This document shows, piece after piece, positions 16,843-26,145 of a stretch of 64,000 bases of DNA (its first letter is position 1; the number at the start of each line of letters is the position of its first letter). The notes below the pieces were generated by a model that had not been told where the DNA came from, did no database searches, and saw only the letters and a list, made by a program, of their open reading frames with translations. The stretch is from positions 186,001-250,000 of the forward strand of contig NZ_LFXA01000007.1 of NCBI RefSeq assembly GCF_001187435.1. Reading direction: 5' to 3'. The stretch is from Streptomyces caatingaensis. Lineage in GTDB: Bacteria; Actinomycetota; Actinomycetes; Streptomycetales; Streptomycetaceae. A program made the translations under genes and the position numbers.

Positions 16843-18435
16843 TTACCGGGCGCCGCGGGCCGCCGCGCGGTGCCGGACGCCCGAGCGCACGGCCCAGGAG
16901 AAGACGGCCAGGGAGAAGAGGGCGACGGCGAGGGAGTCGTAGGGCGCGGGCAGCCGGCCCGAGCCCTTGAAGGTGCCCAGCCACGACAGCAGGGTCAGGC
17001 CCGCCAGGTAGCACAGCAGCCACGCGCCGTCCCGCAGTTCGACGGCGAGCGAACCGTCCTGGGCGGCGCGGCGCATGCCCAGGAAGATCAGCAGGCCGGC
17101 CAGGACGAGGGGCAGGGCCAGCCGCAGGTCGTGCCACCCCGACCAGTAGACGAACTCACCGGCCACGACGAAGCTCAGGGGAGCGATCCAGCGCAGGCCG
17201 GGCACCCACCCCGCCATGGGCGTGCCCGGGTCGGCGCGGAAGACGGCGACCGCCACGGCCGAGGCCGCGTAGATCAGCAGGTACATGTCGCCCATGATGC
17301 TGACGATGCGCTGCCACTCGCAGAACGGCAGCAGGAAGACCACGATGACCGCGAGGTTCAGCGCCAGCGCCCGGTGCGGGATGCCCGACCGCCGGTCGAC
17401 CGTCATCAGGGCCCGGGGCAGGGTCCGGTTCTTGGCGAGCGCGTAGGTGTGGCGGGCGTTGAGGGCCACCCCGACGTACGCCGAGCCGCCGGGCGACAGC
17501 ACGGCGTCGGCGTACAGCAGGCTGGAGAGCCAGTGGAGGTTGAGGATCAGGGCGAGCTGGCCGAACGGCGACTCGAGGTTCACGCCCTTCCAGCCGTCGC
17601 CCAGGAGACCCTCGGGAACGGTGAAGAGGAAGGCCGCCTGGAGCGCCAGGTACATCAGCAGGGCCAGACCGATGCCGGTGAGCACGGAGGCGGGGATGGT
17701 GCGGCGGGGGTTGCGGGTCTCCCCGGAGAAGTCGAGGGGCGCCTGGAAGCCGTTGACCGAGTAGACGATGCCGCCGCCGGCCAGGGCGGACAGACAGGCG
17801 GCGTAGCCGTACGGCGCGAATCCCCCGTGGTCGGTCAGGCGGCCGGAGTGCCAGCCGGAGGCGAACAGGGCGATCACCGTCACCACCGGAACGGCGATCT
17901 TGAAGATGGACACCAGGTTGTTCAGCCGGGCGAACGTGCGCACCGCGAACCAGTTCAGCGCCGTCAGCAGGACGCTCAGCCCCACGGCGACCCCCAGGCC
18001 CGTGGGGGTGAGGAGGTGGCCGTGGTAGAGGTCCGGCAGGTAGTGGTCGGCGTACTGCATGATCGCGCTGATCTCGGCCGCGGTGCCGCCCACCGACAGC
18101 AGCACCGACCAGCCCACCACCGTCCCGACGAGCCGTCCCGAGGCGTACAGCGGCCAGCGCACCGTGCCGCCGCCCTCGGGCCGCGAGGCGCCCAGCTCGA
18201 TCATCACCAGGGCCACCAGCCCGCACAGCACCCCGGCGCCGGCCCAGGTCAGCAGCGACGCGGGGCCCGCGGCGCGGGCCGCGTACATCGCCGCGAACAG
18301 CCAGCCCGAACCGACGATGTTGGAGAAGCCGATGGCCGTGAGCGCCCAGAACCCCAGGTCCCGCCGGAGCCGCCCCTCCTGGACGGCCGCCTCGGCCGCA
18401 CCGGTGTCCGGCGCGGCCGCCTGTTCCGCTGACAC
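16843..18435 (-). CDS. APC-family amino acid permease
   Basis: 530 residues with about 12 membrane segments. The first one carries the APC signature TAIGFSNIVGSGWLFAAMYA (the GxG helix break for substrate binding), and FSGETRNPRRTIPASV is the conserved loop after helix 6. The substrate (an amino acid or polyamine) cannot be told. The start is GTG at 18435. Codirectional with gvpO but separated from it by 145 bases, so transcribed independently. An inverted repeat lies about 60 bases upstream. Confidence 0.88.
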   Translation of the reverse strand: MSAEQAAAPDTGAAEAAVQEGRLRRDLGFWALTAIGFSNIVGSGWLFAAMYAARAAGPASLLTWAGAGVLCGLVALVMIELGASRPEGGGTVRWPLYASGRLVGTVVGWSVLLSVGGTAAEISAIMQYADHYLPDLYHGHLLTPTGLGVAVGLSVLLTALNWFAVRTFARLNNLVSIFKIAVPVVTVIALFASGWHSGRLTDHGGFAPYGYAACLSALAGGGIVYSVNGFQAPLDFSGETRNPRRTIPASVLTGIGLALLMYLALQAAFLFTVPEGLLGDGWKGVNLESPFGQLALILNLHWLSSLLYADAVLSPGGSAYVGVALNARHTYALAKNRTLPRALMTVDRRSGIPHRALALNLAVIVVFLLPFCEWQRIVSIMGDMYLLIYAASAVAVAVFRADPGTPMAGWVPGLRWIAPLSFVVAGEFVYWSGWHDLRLALPLVLAGLLIFLGMRRAAQDGSLAVELRDGAWLLCYLAGLTLLSWLGTFKGSGRLPAPYDSLAVALFSLAVFSWAVRSGVRHRAAARGAR

Positions 18436-18487
18436 GTCGTCCCCCTCTTCCCGGCGCCCCGGTGGCGCCCGCGCGGATGGATCACTT

Positions 18488-18515
18488 GATCACTCAACCT
18501 AGGTGACGGGTGATC
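18488..18515. promoter_or_regulatory. Nested inverted repeat upstream of permease
   Basis: Arms GATCAC (18488-18493) and GTGATC (18510-18515) flank the 8-base palindrome ACCTAGGT (18497-18504). An overlapping TTGATCACT direct repeat precedes. Lies 53-80 bases before the permease start; a likely operator. Confidence 0.4.
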
Positions 18516-18579
18516 GCTTCCCGCGGCTTTGCGGACGGGGGTTTAGCTGGGGGCGGGACCGAGGCGGAGCCGCGGTTCC

Positions 18580-18615
18580 GTGCCGGCCAGGGGCGTCCCC
18601 CGTTGGGGCCGGCAC
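18580..18615 (-). terminator. Terminator of the XRE-ImmA-membrane operon
   Basis: Arms GTGCCGGCC / GGCCGGCAC with a loop that itself can pair (GGGG/CCCC), immediately downstream of the stop at 18620. Confidence 0.55.
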
Positions 18616-18619
18616 CGCA

Positions 18620-19732
18620 TCAGGGCTTTCCTGCGGGGGCGGGGGAGGCGGTGGCGCGGCGTCGCCCGCTCCGGGGGGACGGCGGCGCCAGGCGGGCGAA
18701 CGCGCGGGAGACGGCGGCCAGTTGGGCGGCGGCCTCGTCGGGGTCCGCGGCCGGTGTCAGGGCGATCCCGGCGGGCGGGGAGCCGGGTGCCGCGGCCGGC
18801 GAGCGCAGGGCCGCGGCGATCCGGGCGGCCGCCACGTGCGGGGCGTCGGTGCCCGGGGCGGGCGGCGGGAGGTGCGGGCGCAGGAGGAGCAGGCCGTCGT
18901 GGATCTCGATGACCCGGCGGTAGAGGGCGAAGCGGAGGGGCCGGCGGGGGCCCGGAAGGGCCGTCTCCGGGAAGGCCCGGTGCAGCGCCGACCACAGCGG
19001 GCCCAGCGCCCGGTACGTACGGCGGCACCACCGGCGGTGCCGCAGGGCGGGCCACGCCGCCGCGCTGCCCCCGGCCCCCACCAGCGCCGCGCACAGCAGG
19101 CCCAGCACCGTGGAGACGGTGTCGTCGCCGTCCGTCTGCCGGCCCGTGAGCAGGGCCAGCCGGACGTCGTCGAGGCCCCAGGCCGTCCAGACCAGCCCGG
19201 CGGCCGTGGCGGCGGCGAGCAGGCGCAGCCCGGTGCGGTGCGGGCCCGGTGCCGCCCGGCGGGCCCGGCGCCCCACCGCCCGCCACAGCGCGGCCAGTTG
19301 GAGGGCCGGGTAGAGCACGAGCACCGCGTCGTAGGCGGCCAGGGCCGGACGGTGGCCGTCGGGGACGAAGAGGTGGCCGTCGGCGTGGTCCAGGCGGGCC
19401 GCGGCGAACAGCGCCGGGAGCGCCAGGAGGACGAGGGACGCGGCCGCCGCCCGGCGCCGGACCGGACCGCCCGCGAGCAGGCCCAGACACGCGACCGCGA
19501 GCATCCGCAGCATGTCCCCCAGCAGCATCGGCAGCCCCGGTACGCCGACCGCCCGCTCCACCGCCAGGGCGCTCGCCGGGGCCAGCACGAGCAGGGCGGC
19601 GCCCAGGCAGAGGGCGAAGCGGTGCGCCTGGCGCAGGGCCGGGCCGGAGGTCCGCCCGCGCAGCGCCGCCCGGCGCCCCAGGCCCACGGCGATCAGGGCC
19701 AGGCCGCCGAGGAAGGCGAGGAGGTCCGTCAT
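18620..19732 (-). CDS. Integral membrane protein, MAB_1171c-like
   Basis: 370 residues with about seven membrane segments over residues 1-235 (first at 5-20), then a soluble C-terminal domain of about 130 residues with YRALGPLWSALHRAFPETAL and a DGLLLLRPHL motif. I recognise it as the MAB_1171c-type putative transporter that regularly accompanies XRE and ImmA-type genes in actinomycetes. Function unknown. The ATG overlaps the ImmA stop (ATGA), so all three genes are translationally coupled. A membrane signal or peptide export/import role fits but is inference. Confidence 0.75.
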   Translation of the reverse strand: MTDLLAFLGGLALIAVGLGRRAALRGRTSGPALRQAHRFALCLGAALLVLAPASALAVERAVGVPGLPMLLGDMLRMLAVACLGLLAGGPVRRRAAAASLVLLALPALFAAARLDHADGHLFVPDGHRPALAAYDAVLVLYPALQLAALWRAVGRRARRAAPGPHRTGLRLLAAATAAGLVWTAWGLDDVRLALLTGRQTDGDDTVSTVLGLLCAALVGAGGSAAAWPALRHRRWCRRTYRALGPLWSALHRAFPETALPGPRRPLRFALYRRVIEIHDGLLLLRPHLPPPAPGTDAPHVAAARIAAALRSPAAAPGSPPAGIALTPAADPDEAAAQLAAVSRAFARLAPPSPRSGRRRATASPAPAGKP

Positions 19733-20226
19733 GGCCGGCCCGTGCGGGGCGCGGGGCCGAGGAACGGATCGGGGCGCGCGGCGGGGGAGTCCGTCCACAC
19801 CGCGCGCTGGAGGATCAGCGAGGCCAGCAACTCGGCCTCGCGCTCCTGCGGTGCGGAGTACACCGTCCGGCCCAGGACCCGGCCGGCCAGCCCGGCCGGC
19901 AGATGCGGCAGCAGCTCCCCGGACGCCGTGCCGCGGTGCCCGCACAGCAGGTGGGCCAGTTCGTGGACGAGGATGTGCGCGCGGTGCAGCGGCGGGGTGT
20001 CGGCCACGTAGACGATGTAGTCGGCCTGCTCGGCGCTGATCAGCAGGCCGCAGGGCAGGCCCGGCCGCCAGGCGGTCGGCATCAGTTCGACCGGTCTGCC
20101 CCGGCGGCGCGCCACCGCCGCGGCCAGCGCGGCCGCGTCGAACGGCACGGGCAGCTCCAGCCCGGCGGCCAGCGCACGGCAGCGGCGCCGGGCGCGCAGC
20201 GCGCGCCAGGACGGGCGCGGCGTCAC
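19729..20226 (-). CDS. ImmA/IrrE family metallo-endopeptidase
   Basis: 165 residues. HILVHELAHLLCGH carries the zinc HEXXH site (His88, Glu89, His92), followed by the acidic EREAELLASLIL helix that provides the third ligand. ImmA-type proteases cleave a cognate XRE repressor upon a signal. The GTG start overlaps the stop of the XRE gene, strongly implying that the XRE protein is its partner. The N-terminal 35 residues are Arg-rich. Often annotated only as a 'regulator component' in Streptomyces. Confidence 0.85.
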   Translation of the reverse strand: MTPRPSWRALRARRRCRALAAGLELPVPFDAAALAAAVARRRGRPVELMPTAWRPGLPCGLLISAEQADYIVYVADTPPLHRAHILVHELAHLLCGHRGTASGELLPHLPAGLAGRVLGRTVYSAPQEREAELLASLILQRAVWTDSPAARPDPFLGPAPRTGRP

Positions 20227-20654
20227 GGCGCCTGCCCGCGCCGCTCGGCCTCGCGGCGCGCGATGGCGTCGATCAAGTCCCGTACGGTGCCCAGGCCGTC
20301 GGGCGACAGGTTGACCGCGCGCAGGGCGACGTCGCGGACGCCCGCGTCGCGCATGGCGGAGAGGAGGGCGACCTCCTCGGCGACCGGCGCGCCGTGCGCG
20401 TCGTCGAAGAAGTACGCGACCGGCACCTCGAAGAAGGCGGCCAGGGCCTCCAGGTGACGCTTCGTCGGGTTGTCGCGGCGCCCGGTGCGCAGCTGCCACA
20501 GGTACGTCGCGGAGAAGGTCTCGCCGGTCGACTCCCGGCAGGCGCGGGCCACTTCCTCGTTGCTGTACGGGGTGCGGTCCGGGCGGCGGACCGTCCGGAA
20601 AAGGCGTTCTATCCGTTCCGCCAGTGTCTGGGACTGGCTCTCGGCCTCCGGCAC
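20223..20654 (-). CDS. XRE family regulator, EspR-like
   Basis: 143 residues. The N-terminal helix LAERIERLFRTVRRP precedes an XRE helix-turn-helix (YSNEEVARACRES, FSATYLWQLRTGRRDNPTKR), followed by LEALAAFFEVPVAYFFDD and a helical dimerisation tail (LSAMRDAGVRDVALRAVNLS). This order and the tail match the mycobacterial nucleoid-like regulator EspR. First gene of a three-gene overlapping operon. It probably binds DNA as a dimer; targets may include the divergent lectin gene. Confidence 0.87.
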   Translation of the reverse strand: MPEAESQSQTLAERIERLFRTVRRPDRTPYSNEEVARACRESTGETFSATYLWQLRTGRRDNPTKRHLEALAAFFEVPVAYFFDDAHGAPVAEEVALLSAMRDAGVRDVALRAVNLSPDGLGTVRDLIDAIARREAERRGQAP

Positions 20655-20712
20655 GGCCCCACCTCCGTTCGCCCCGGCATGGTAACCGACCGCCCCCGTC
20701 CCCCGGTTGCGA

Positions 20713-20722
20713 TGTGATCACA
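20713..20722. promoter_or_regulatory. Palindrome between XRE and lectin genes
   Basis: Perfect TGTGATCACA, 59 bases before the XRE start. A second element, GTGAAG / CTTCAC (arms 14 bases apart), follows at about 20729-20754. Either could be a regulator site shared by the divergent genes. Confidence 0.4.
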
Positions 20723-20845
20723 GCTGATGTGAAGGAAGCGGCCGTTTTCTTCACGGTAGTTGACAGGGGGTGCGGGTGTCGAGCAGGCTGCGCCCCGGTT
20801 CGAGAGCCCGACCGATCGACAGCTGTCAACGGAAGGAGCACCACC

Positions 20846-21559
20846 ATGAGACGCATCGCCGCCGCCCTGCTGACGGCCCTGCTGGCCGTCTTCGCCGCGG
20901 CCGTCCTGCCCGCCGCCACCGCGCACGCCGAGAGCCCGGGCAGCTGCCGGACCCACCACGACGGTCCCGCCGCCTTCGGGAGCTGCACCGGGGTCGCGCC
21001 GGGCATCATGTGGCGCATCGAGGCCGCCTGCTTCTACCTCGTCGGCGACCAGCCGGTCACCTACTGGACGGCGGGCGACGTCGTCACCGGCGACGGCACC
21101 TCGAAGGCCCTGTGCACCAAGCCCCGTTCGTACGCGACCAAGACCATCAACCCGGTGGTCGTGGGCGTGACGGGGCAGCAGGGCCGGCTCGTCGGCTACG
21201 GCGGCAAGTGCGTCGACGTCCGGCACGGCAGCGCCAAGAACGCCACCCCCGTGCAGATCTACGACTGCAACGGCACCGCCGCCCAGTGGTGGACCCTCGG
21301 CTCCGACCGCACGGTCCGCGCCCTCGGCAAGTGCCTCAACGTCGTCTGGGGGCGCAGCGAGAACGGGACGAAGGTCGAGATCTACGACTGCGTGGGCAGC
21401 CAGGCCGAGCAGTGGGTTCCCCAGGCCGACGGGTCGCTGAGGAACGTCCTCACCGGCAAGTGCCTCGACGACCTCGGCTTCGACACGACGAACGGGACGC
21501 AGCTGGGTATTTGGGACTGCAACGGGGCGGCCAACCAGAAGTGGGTCCTCACGCCCTGA
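20846..21559 (+). CDS. Secreted ricin-type beta-trefoil lectin
   Basis: 237 residues. Sec signal peptide at 1-28 ending AHA. Residues 30-110 form a domain with several cysteines (GSCRTHHDG, GSCTG, AACFYL, KALC). Residues 115-237 are a beta-trefoil with three repeats: GKCVDV ... VQIYDCNGTAAQWW; GKCLNVVWG ... VEIYDCVGSQAEQW; GKCLDD ... LGIWDCNGAANQKW. The QxW motifs mark the carbohydrate-binding ricin-B fold. No catalytic domain is present, so it is a free lectin or inhibitor. GGAAGGAG lies seven bases before the ATG. Divergent from the EspR-like regulator. Confidence 0.9.
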   Translation: MRRIAAALLTALLAVFAAAVLPAATAHAESPGSCRTHHDGPAAFGSCTGVAPGIMWRIEAACFYLVGDQPVTYWTAGDVVTGDGTSKALCTKPRSYATKTINPVVVGVTGQQGRLVGYGGKCVDVRHGSAKNATPVQIYDCNGTAAQWWTLGSDRTVRALGKCLNVVWGRSENGTKVEIYDCVGSQAEQWVPQADGSLRNVLTGKCLDDLGFDTTNGTQLGIWDCNGAANQKWVLTP

Positions 21560-21646
21560 CCGGCCCGTTCCCCGACCGTCCTCGCTCCCGGACGGACGTA
21601 ACCCCCGCCTCCCGGCGCTCCGTCCGCCCGCGCCGGCCGCCCGCGG

Positions 21647-21871
21647 TCACGCGGTGCGCGTCAACTCCGCCCGGGGGCGCACCGCGGCCCCGCGACGGCG
21701 GGCGCGGCCCGGCCGGCCCGCCGCCGGGCGGGCGGCCGGCGCGGCGTGCCGGCGCCGGGCCTCCGCCGCCGCCTGGGCCGCGGCCCTCCCCTCCCCGGAC
21801 TCCCGGTGGGGGACGGCCAGATCGTCGTGCGCGGTGGCGGCCGCCCACGGGTCGAGGTGGTCCAGCGCCAC
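21647..21871 (-). CDS. Small Ala/Arg-rich hypothetical protein
   Basis: 74 residues from GTG. The N-terminus (ALDHLDPWAAATAHDDLAVP) looks protein-like and third positions are almost all G or C. The rest is Ala/Arg/Pro-rich. No ribosome site is obvious and I know no homologue. The remaining bases up to 22081 show no further gene. Confidence 0.35.
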   Translation of the reverse strand: MALDHLDPWAAATAHDDLAVPHRESGEGRAAAQAAAEARRRHAAPAARPAAGRPGRARRRGAAVRPRAELTRTA

Positions 21872-22081
21872 CCGCTGAGGGGCCCGGTCAGGTGGCGGTC
21901 CCCCCTGTCGCCGACGGCACCGCGACGGGCGGTTCGGGCCGCCCTGGCGGGACGGGCACGGCCGAGCCTGTCACGCGCGGATCCGCGTCCGGGCCTCCTC
22001 GGCGCACGCGGCGGCGCTGTCGGGCCGGCCGGCCGGGCGCGGCCGGTTGACGGGAACGGGGGCTGTCGGCGCGAGCGGGGC

Positions 22082-23518
22082 TCATCCCGAGGGCAGGACG
22101 GCGCGGAGCGCCGCGTCCAGCCGCCGGGCGATCTCCTCGTCCGTCGCCGACCGGGCCTCCGCCGAGGTGTGCAGCAGCGCGAGCTGCGTGGTGAAGGTGT
22201 GGGTGAACGCCCCGTAGAGCGGGGTGCGCGGGCGTTGGACCGCCGACTCCAGGGCGGGCAGGAGGGTGGAACGGGCGTACCGGGGGCGCCCGTCGGCGTC
22301 GCGCGGCATGTCCCGTGCGGCTCCCTCCGCCGGGCGGGTCGCGGCGGGGTCCTGGCGGCCGTCCCCGCAGGCGACGGCCGGGTCGGTGTAGGCGGAGCGG
22401 CGGGTCGCGGCGAACCCGGCGTCCAGCAGGCAGCGTTCACTGGTCCGGTCGGTGAGGAACCCGACCAGCTCCCGCGCCTTCGCCACCCGTTCCGCGGGCA
22501 TGGCGGGGTTCGCCGAGACCGCCAGGTCCTGTCCGCCCAGCGCGGCGGTGCCCGGCAGCGGGACGACGCCCAGCCGGTCCTCGCCCAGGGCGGCGTGGAG
22601 CGTGCGGTAGGCGTAGGGCCAGTGGCGCAGGAACGCGGTGCGGCCCTCGGCGAAGTCCTTGAGCGAGCCCGCCTCGTCGGACTCGAAGGCGCTGTCGAGG
22701 GTGTGCGCGCTCTCCGTGCGGCGCCGGAACTCGGCCACGCCCTTCTCCAGTTCGCCGGTCGTCGCGCGGTAGGCGCCGTCGTCGTCGGTCAGCCTGACGC
22801 CGGCCGAGGCGAACGCCTCGGCGGCGTTGACGGTGAGCCCCTCGTAGGGGCCGAGCTGGCTGGTCCAGGCGTTGTGGTAGTCGCCCTTGCGGTCCGACTT
22901 CTCGGCGCGCGCCCAGGCGTCCGCGGTGTCCATCAGCTCCGACAGCCCGTCCCAGGTCCGCGCGCCGCGGATCTTGTCCTCGTCGACGCCCGCGCCCCGC
23001 GTCAGGTAGTCGCGGCGGTAGTACAGCAGGCCGGCGTCGCTGTTGTAGGGCGCGGCGTAGACCTTGCCGCGCCAGCGCGCGGTGGCCGCGGCCTTGGGCA
23101 GGACGTCCTCGTCGTCGGCGAACTCCGCCGGCAGCTCCCGTACGAGCCCGGCCGCGGCGAACTCCGGAACCCAGGTGACGTCGAGGTTGACGATGTCGTA
23201 GGCGGCGCCGCCCGACTGGAGCGCCGCCAGCAGCTGGCTGCGCTGGAGGTCGGCGGAGCCGGGCAGGAGGACGGCCCGCGCGCGCCAGGGCGAGCCCCGC
23301 TTCTCCTGGAGGGCGTTCCACGCGTCGACCAGCCGTTTGCGTATGCCGTACTTGCCGGTGACGTCCAGACCGGTGGCGATCACCAGCTGCGTCCCGGTCA
23401 CGGGCCGCCCCGTGGCCCGCCGGTCGGGACCGCCGCCGCCGGTGCAGGCGGCCGCGCCGAGCAGCAGGGCGGCGGCGCACCAGACCAGTGACCGTACCCA
23501 CCACACCGGACGTCCCAT
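22082..23518 (-). CDS. Substrate-binding lipoprotein, downstream of caspase gene
   Basis: 478 residues. A lipoprotein signal (VWCAAALLLGAAACTGGGGP, lipobox GAAAC) leads into an SBP_bac_1-type fold: TQLVIATGLDVTGKYGIRKR, YDIVNLDVTWVPEFAAAGLV, AAPYNSDAGLLYYRRDYLT. It should sit on the outer face of the membrane. No ABC permease or ATPase gene is nearby, so it is an orphan binding protein, and its position 32 bases after the caspase-SBP-VWA gene suggests a sensing role in that system. The same reading frame is open upstream to 26140, but only because the preceding gene is frameshifted. Confidence 0.82.
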   Translation of the reverse strand: MGRPVWWVRSLVWCAAALLLGAAACTGGGGPDRRATGRPVTGTQLVIATGLDVTGKYGIRKRLVDAWNALQEKRGSPWRARAVLLPGSADLQRSQLLAALQSGGAAYDIVNLDVTWVPEFAAAGLVRELPAEFADDEDVLPKAAATARWRGKVYAAPYNSDAGLLYYRRDYLTRGAGVDEDKIRGARTWDGLSELMDTADAWARAEKSDRKGDYHNAWTSQLGPYEGLTVNAAEAFASAGVRLTDDDGAYRATTGELEKGVAEFRRRTESAHTLDSAFESDEAGSLKDFAEGRTAFLRHWPYAYRTLHAALGEDRLGVVPLPGTAALGGQDLAVSANPAMPAERVAKARELVGFLTDRTSERCLLDAGFAATRRSAYTDPAVACGDGRQDPAATRPAEGAARDMPRDADGRPRYARSTLLPALESAVQRPRTPLYGAFTHTFTTQLALLHTSAEARSATDEEIARRLDAALRAVLPSG

Positions 23519-23550
23519 CCCTGTCGCCCCCGTCGTACCGTCGCCGCCTG

Positions 23551-26140
23551 TTACGGATGTCCCTGCGCGACCTCGGCGACCTCGGCGGACAGCTCCTTCG
23601 CCAGGTCGTCGCGGGCGTCGACGCACCGGCCGCCGCTCGCCTCGGCCACGCGCAGGTCCAGGCGGCCCGCCAGGCAGCCGCCGGAGTCGAACGAGACCAT
23701 CAGCACGGGCACCTTCCGTTCGCGCGCGAACGCCACGAGGGCGTCCCGGCCGGCCGCGTCCAGACGGTCGTTGTCCTCGTCGTCGGTGACGAGGACGACG
23801 AGCCGGGGGTGCCCGTCGTCCTCGCCGCCGTGCGGCATGCCGTCCAGCGCCGCGCGCAACGCCCCGCCGATATCGGCCTCCTGGGACATCTCGGGCGTCG
23901 CGGCGGCGACCCTCCGGGCCGCCTCGGCGGCCTTCTCCTGGTCGTCCCGGCCGGCCGCCCGCGACGACGAGCCGTGGGTGCCGAACGCGAGCAGCTCGCG
24001 GTAGGGCGGGCCGTCCCCCGCGGAGGCGACGCCCCACACGCCGTAGGTGTCCTCGGGCCCGAACCGCGTCATGGCCTGCTGGACGATCTCGCGGACGCCG
24101 TTCGCCCCGTCCCACCACCGGTTCATCGAACCGGAGCTGTCGATCAGGAAGCGGACCCGGCCGGCGGCGGTGGCCTGCCGGTACCGCTCCAGCGTGCCCG
24201 CGGCCTCCTCGGCGGTCAGCGGCCGGGGCGGCGGGCCGGGGTCCGCCGGCAGCCCGGCGGGCGCCACGGAGGGCGCGCCGTGGGCCGGCGCCGGACGGAA
24301 CGCCTCCGCCCGGAACGCCGCCCGGCCGTCCGGCGACGCGAGCCAGTCGCGGAACCGCCGGACGGCCCGCTCGCGCTCGTCCTCGTCCCGGCGCGCGTCG
24401 TTCCAGCGGAACGTGGACGAACACCGGGTCCAGCGCCGGCACGTCGGCCGGGTACTCGGCCACCCGCGCCACGCCCGTCTGCCCGGCGCAGCCGCGGTAC
24501 CGGCCGAGGACGGGTTCCGCGACGAGGACCGCGGTGCGCCGGTCGGTGTCCCGGTCGCCCCGGGCCAGCCCGCACACCACGGTCCTCCCGTCGGCCGGCC
24601 GGGAGCGGTCGCCCGGCTCCCGCAGCCGCTTCTCGACGGCGCGCGGGGTGTCCGTCCGGTAGAGCCCGGCGGTCGCGGCGAGCCCGGCGTCGGTGTGGCG
24701 GGGGTCGGCCCGGCGCACCCGCGCCCCCCTGGCCTTCCGCGTCATCGCCGCCGTCAGCTCGGCCAGCCCGCGGCCCGTGCGGGCGTGTGCCGGCTCGGCC
24801 AGCGGCTCGGGCACCAGCAGCACCAGGGGCGTCCGGGCCAGCGGGCGTCCCGCGTCGAACTCCAGGGAGAGGACGGACTGCTGGTTGCCCGTCTCGTCCT
24901 GTGCCCGGCGCGCGCTCGCCGACGTCGCCGGGATCCACACGTCCGGCTGCGGCCCGACGCCGCCCACCGGGTTGACGCCCGACGAACTGCCGCGCGCCCA
25001 CTCGCCGTACTGGGTGCGGAAGGCGTCCACGGTCTCGGCCGACCCGGCGCTGTAGACGGTGACGCCGGTGCGGCGGCAGTGGTCCCCGTCCTCGTCGGCC
25101 TCCGACGCGAGGAAGCCGTCGACGGCCCGGCGGACGGCCGGCGCCAGGTCCGGATCGGCCGACACGCGCAGCTCCAGCGGCGGATGGTGCGCGCAGGACG
25201 CGGCGGGGCCGGGCCCGCGGGAGGGATCGAGGACCCACCAGACCAGCAGCGACAGGGCGGCGGCGAGCGCGAGGACGGCGGCGGCCAGGTGCCGGCGCTG
25301 CCACGGCCACGACGGAGGGCGCCAGGAGCGGGCATCGGGTCCGGGCTCGGGCTCCGGCTCCCGGACGGGGTGCCGCCCGGGCAGGAGGACGATCCCCTCG
25401 CCCTCCTCCCGCCAGCAGCGCTGGGGCACCCATTCCCTGCCGCCCTTGGTCCGCTCGGAGGCCAGCCCGTCCACCAGGCGCCGGTGCAGCACGCCGACGG
25501 TGACGTCCTCGTCCGGACCGTCCCCGCCCGGCGTCAGGGCCTCGGCCAGCCGCGCCGTGTACGGGGTCGGGGTGGCCGGATCGCCCGCGTCGATGCGCTG
25601 GTTCTGCTGCACCGCCAGCAGGAGGGAGATCCGGCGCTGGTCGTGCGGGTCGAGCCGGTCCCAGGCGGCGGCCGCGTTGCCCGCGTAGCAGCAGTCGAGG
25701 ACGACGACGGTGTGACGGGGCTTGTGGGGCCACACGCGCAGCCGGTGCAGGACGTCGTGCTCCCAGCCGATCCAGCCCGCGAACGCCGGGCCGTTCTCCA
25801 CCTTGGCGTCCGCCGACCCCAGGAGCAGCCGGCCGCGTTCGGTGGTGTAGGTGTCGACGATGGCGTGCCCGGCGAAATACAGGAGCAGCAGCCCGTCGGT
25901 CGTGTCCCGCGCCTCGCCCAGCCGGTGCTCGAACTCCCGGGCGTCCGGCGAGGAGAGCCGCTCGACGTGGGTGAAGACACCGCCCTCGCGCAACACCGCT
26001 TCCAGGGCCGCCAGATTCTGCTCGACGGCCGCGATGTCCCCCAGGAAGTCCGTCCAGGCGCGCGGCCCTTCGCGGGCGTAGCGCGACACGCAGACGAGCA
26101 GCGCGCGGTTGACGGGCCGGGGCCGGCCGGATCCGGACAT
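23551..26140 (-). CDS. Transmembrane caspase-SBP-VWA fusion (frameshifted here)
   Basis: Intact length would be 862 residues. Residues 1-230 are a caspase-type peptidase: His92 in YFAGHAI and Cys151 in VVLDCCYAG are the catalytic pair. After a basic, Pro-rich linker a single membrane segment spans about 284-304 with RR on the N-side (caspase inside). Outside follow a substrate-binding-like domain (about 320-575, LELRVSADPDLAPAVRRAVD) and a VWA domain whose MIDAS is LIDSSGSM. The reading frame shifts by one extra base near 24409: after FVHV the protein continues as RWNDARRDEDERERAVRRFR in the next frame. This may be a real mutation or a sequencing error. Starts five bases after the EACC1-like stop. 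Confidence 0.8.
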
Positions 26141-26145
26141 GGGCG

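Noticed and set aside
22082..26140. A single 1352-residue protein covering caspase, SBP and lipoprotein
   Set aside because: Residues between about 578 and 870 are low-complexity Arg/Gly/Pro, the shadow of the VWA domain in another frame; a lipoprotein signal with its own start lies at 23518.
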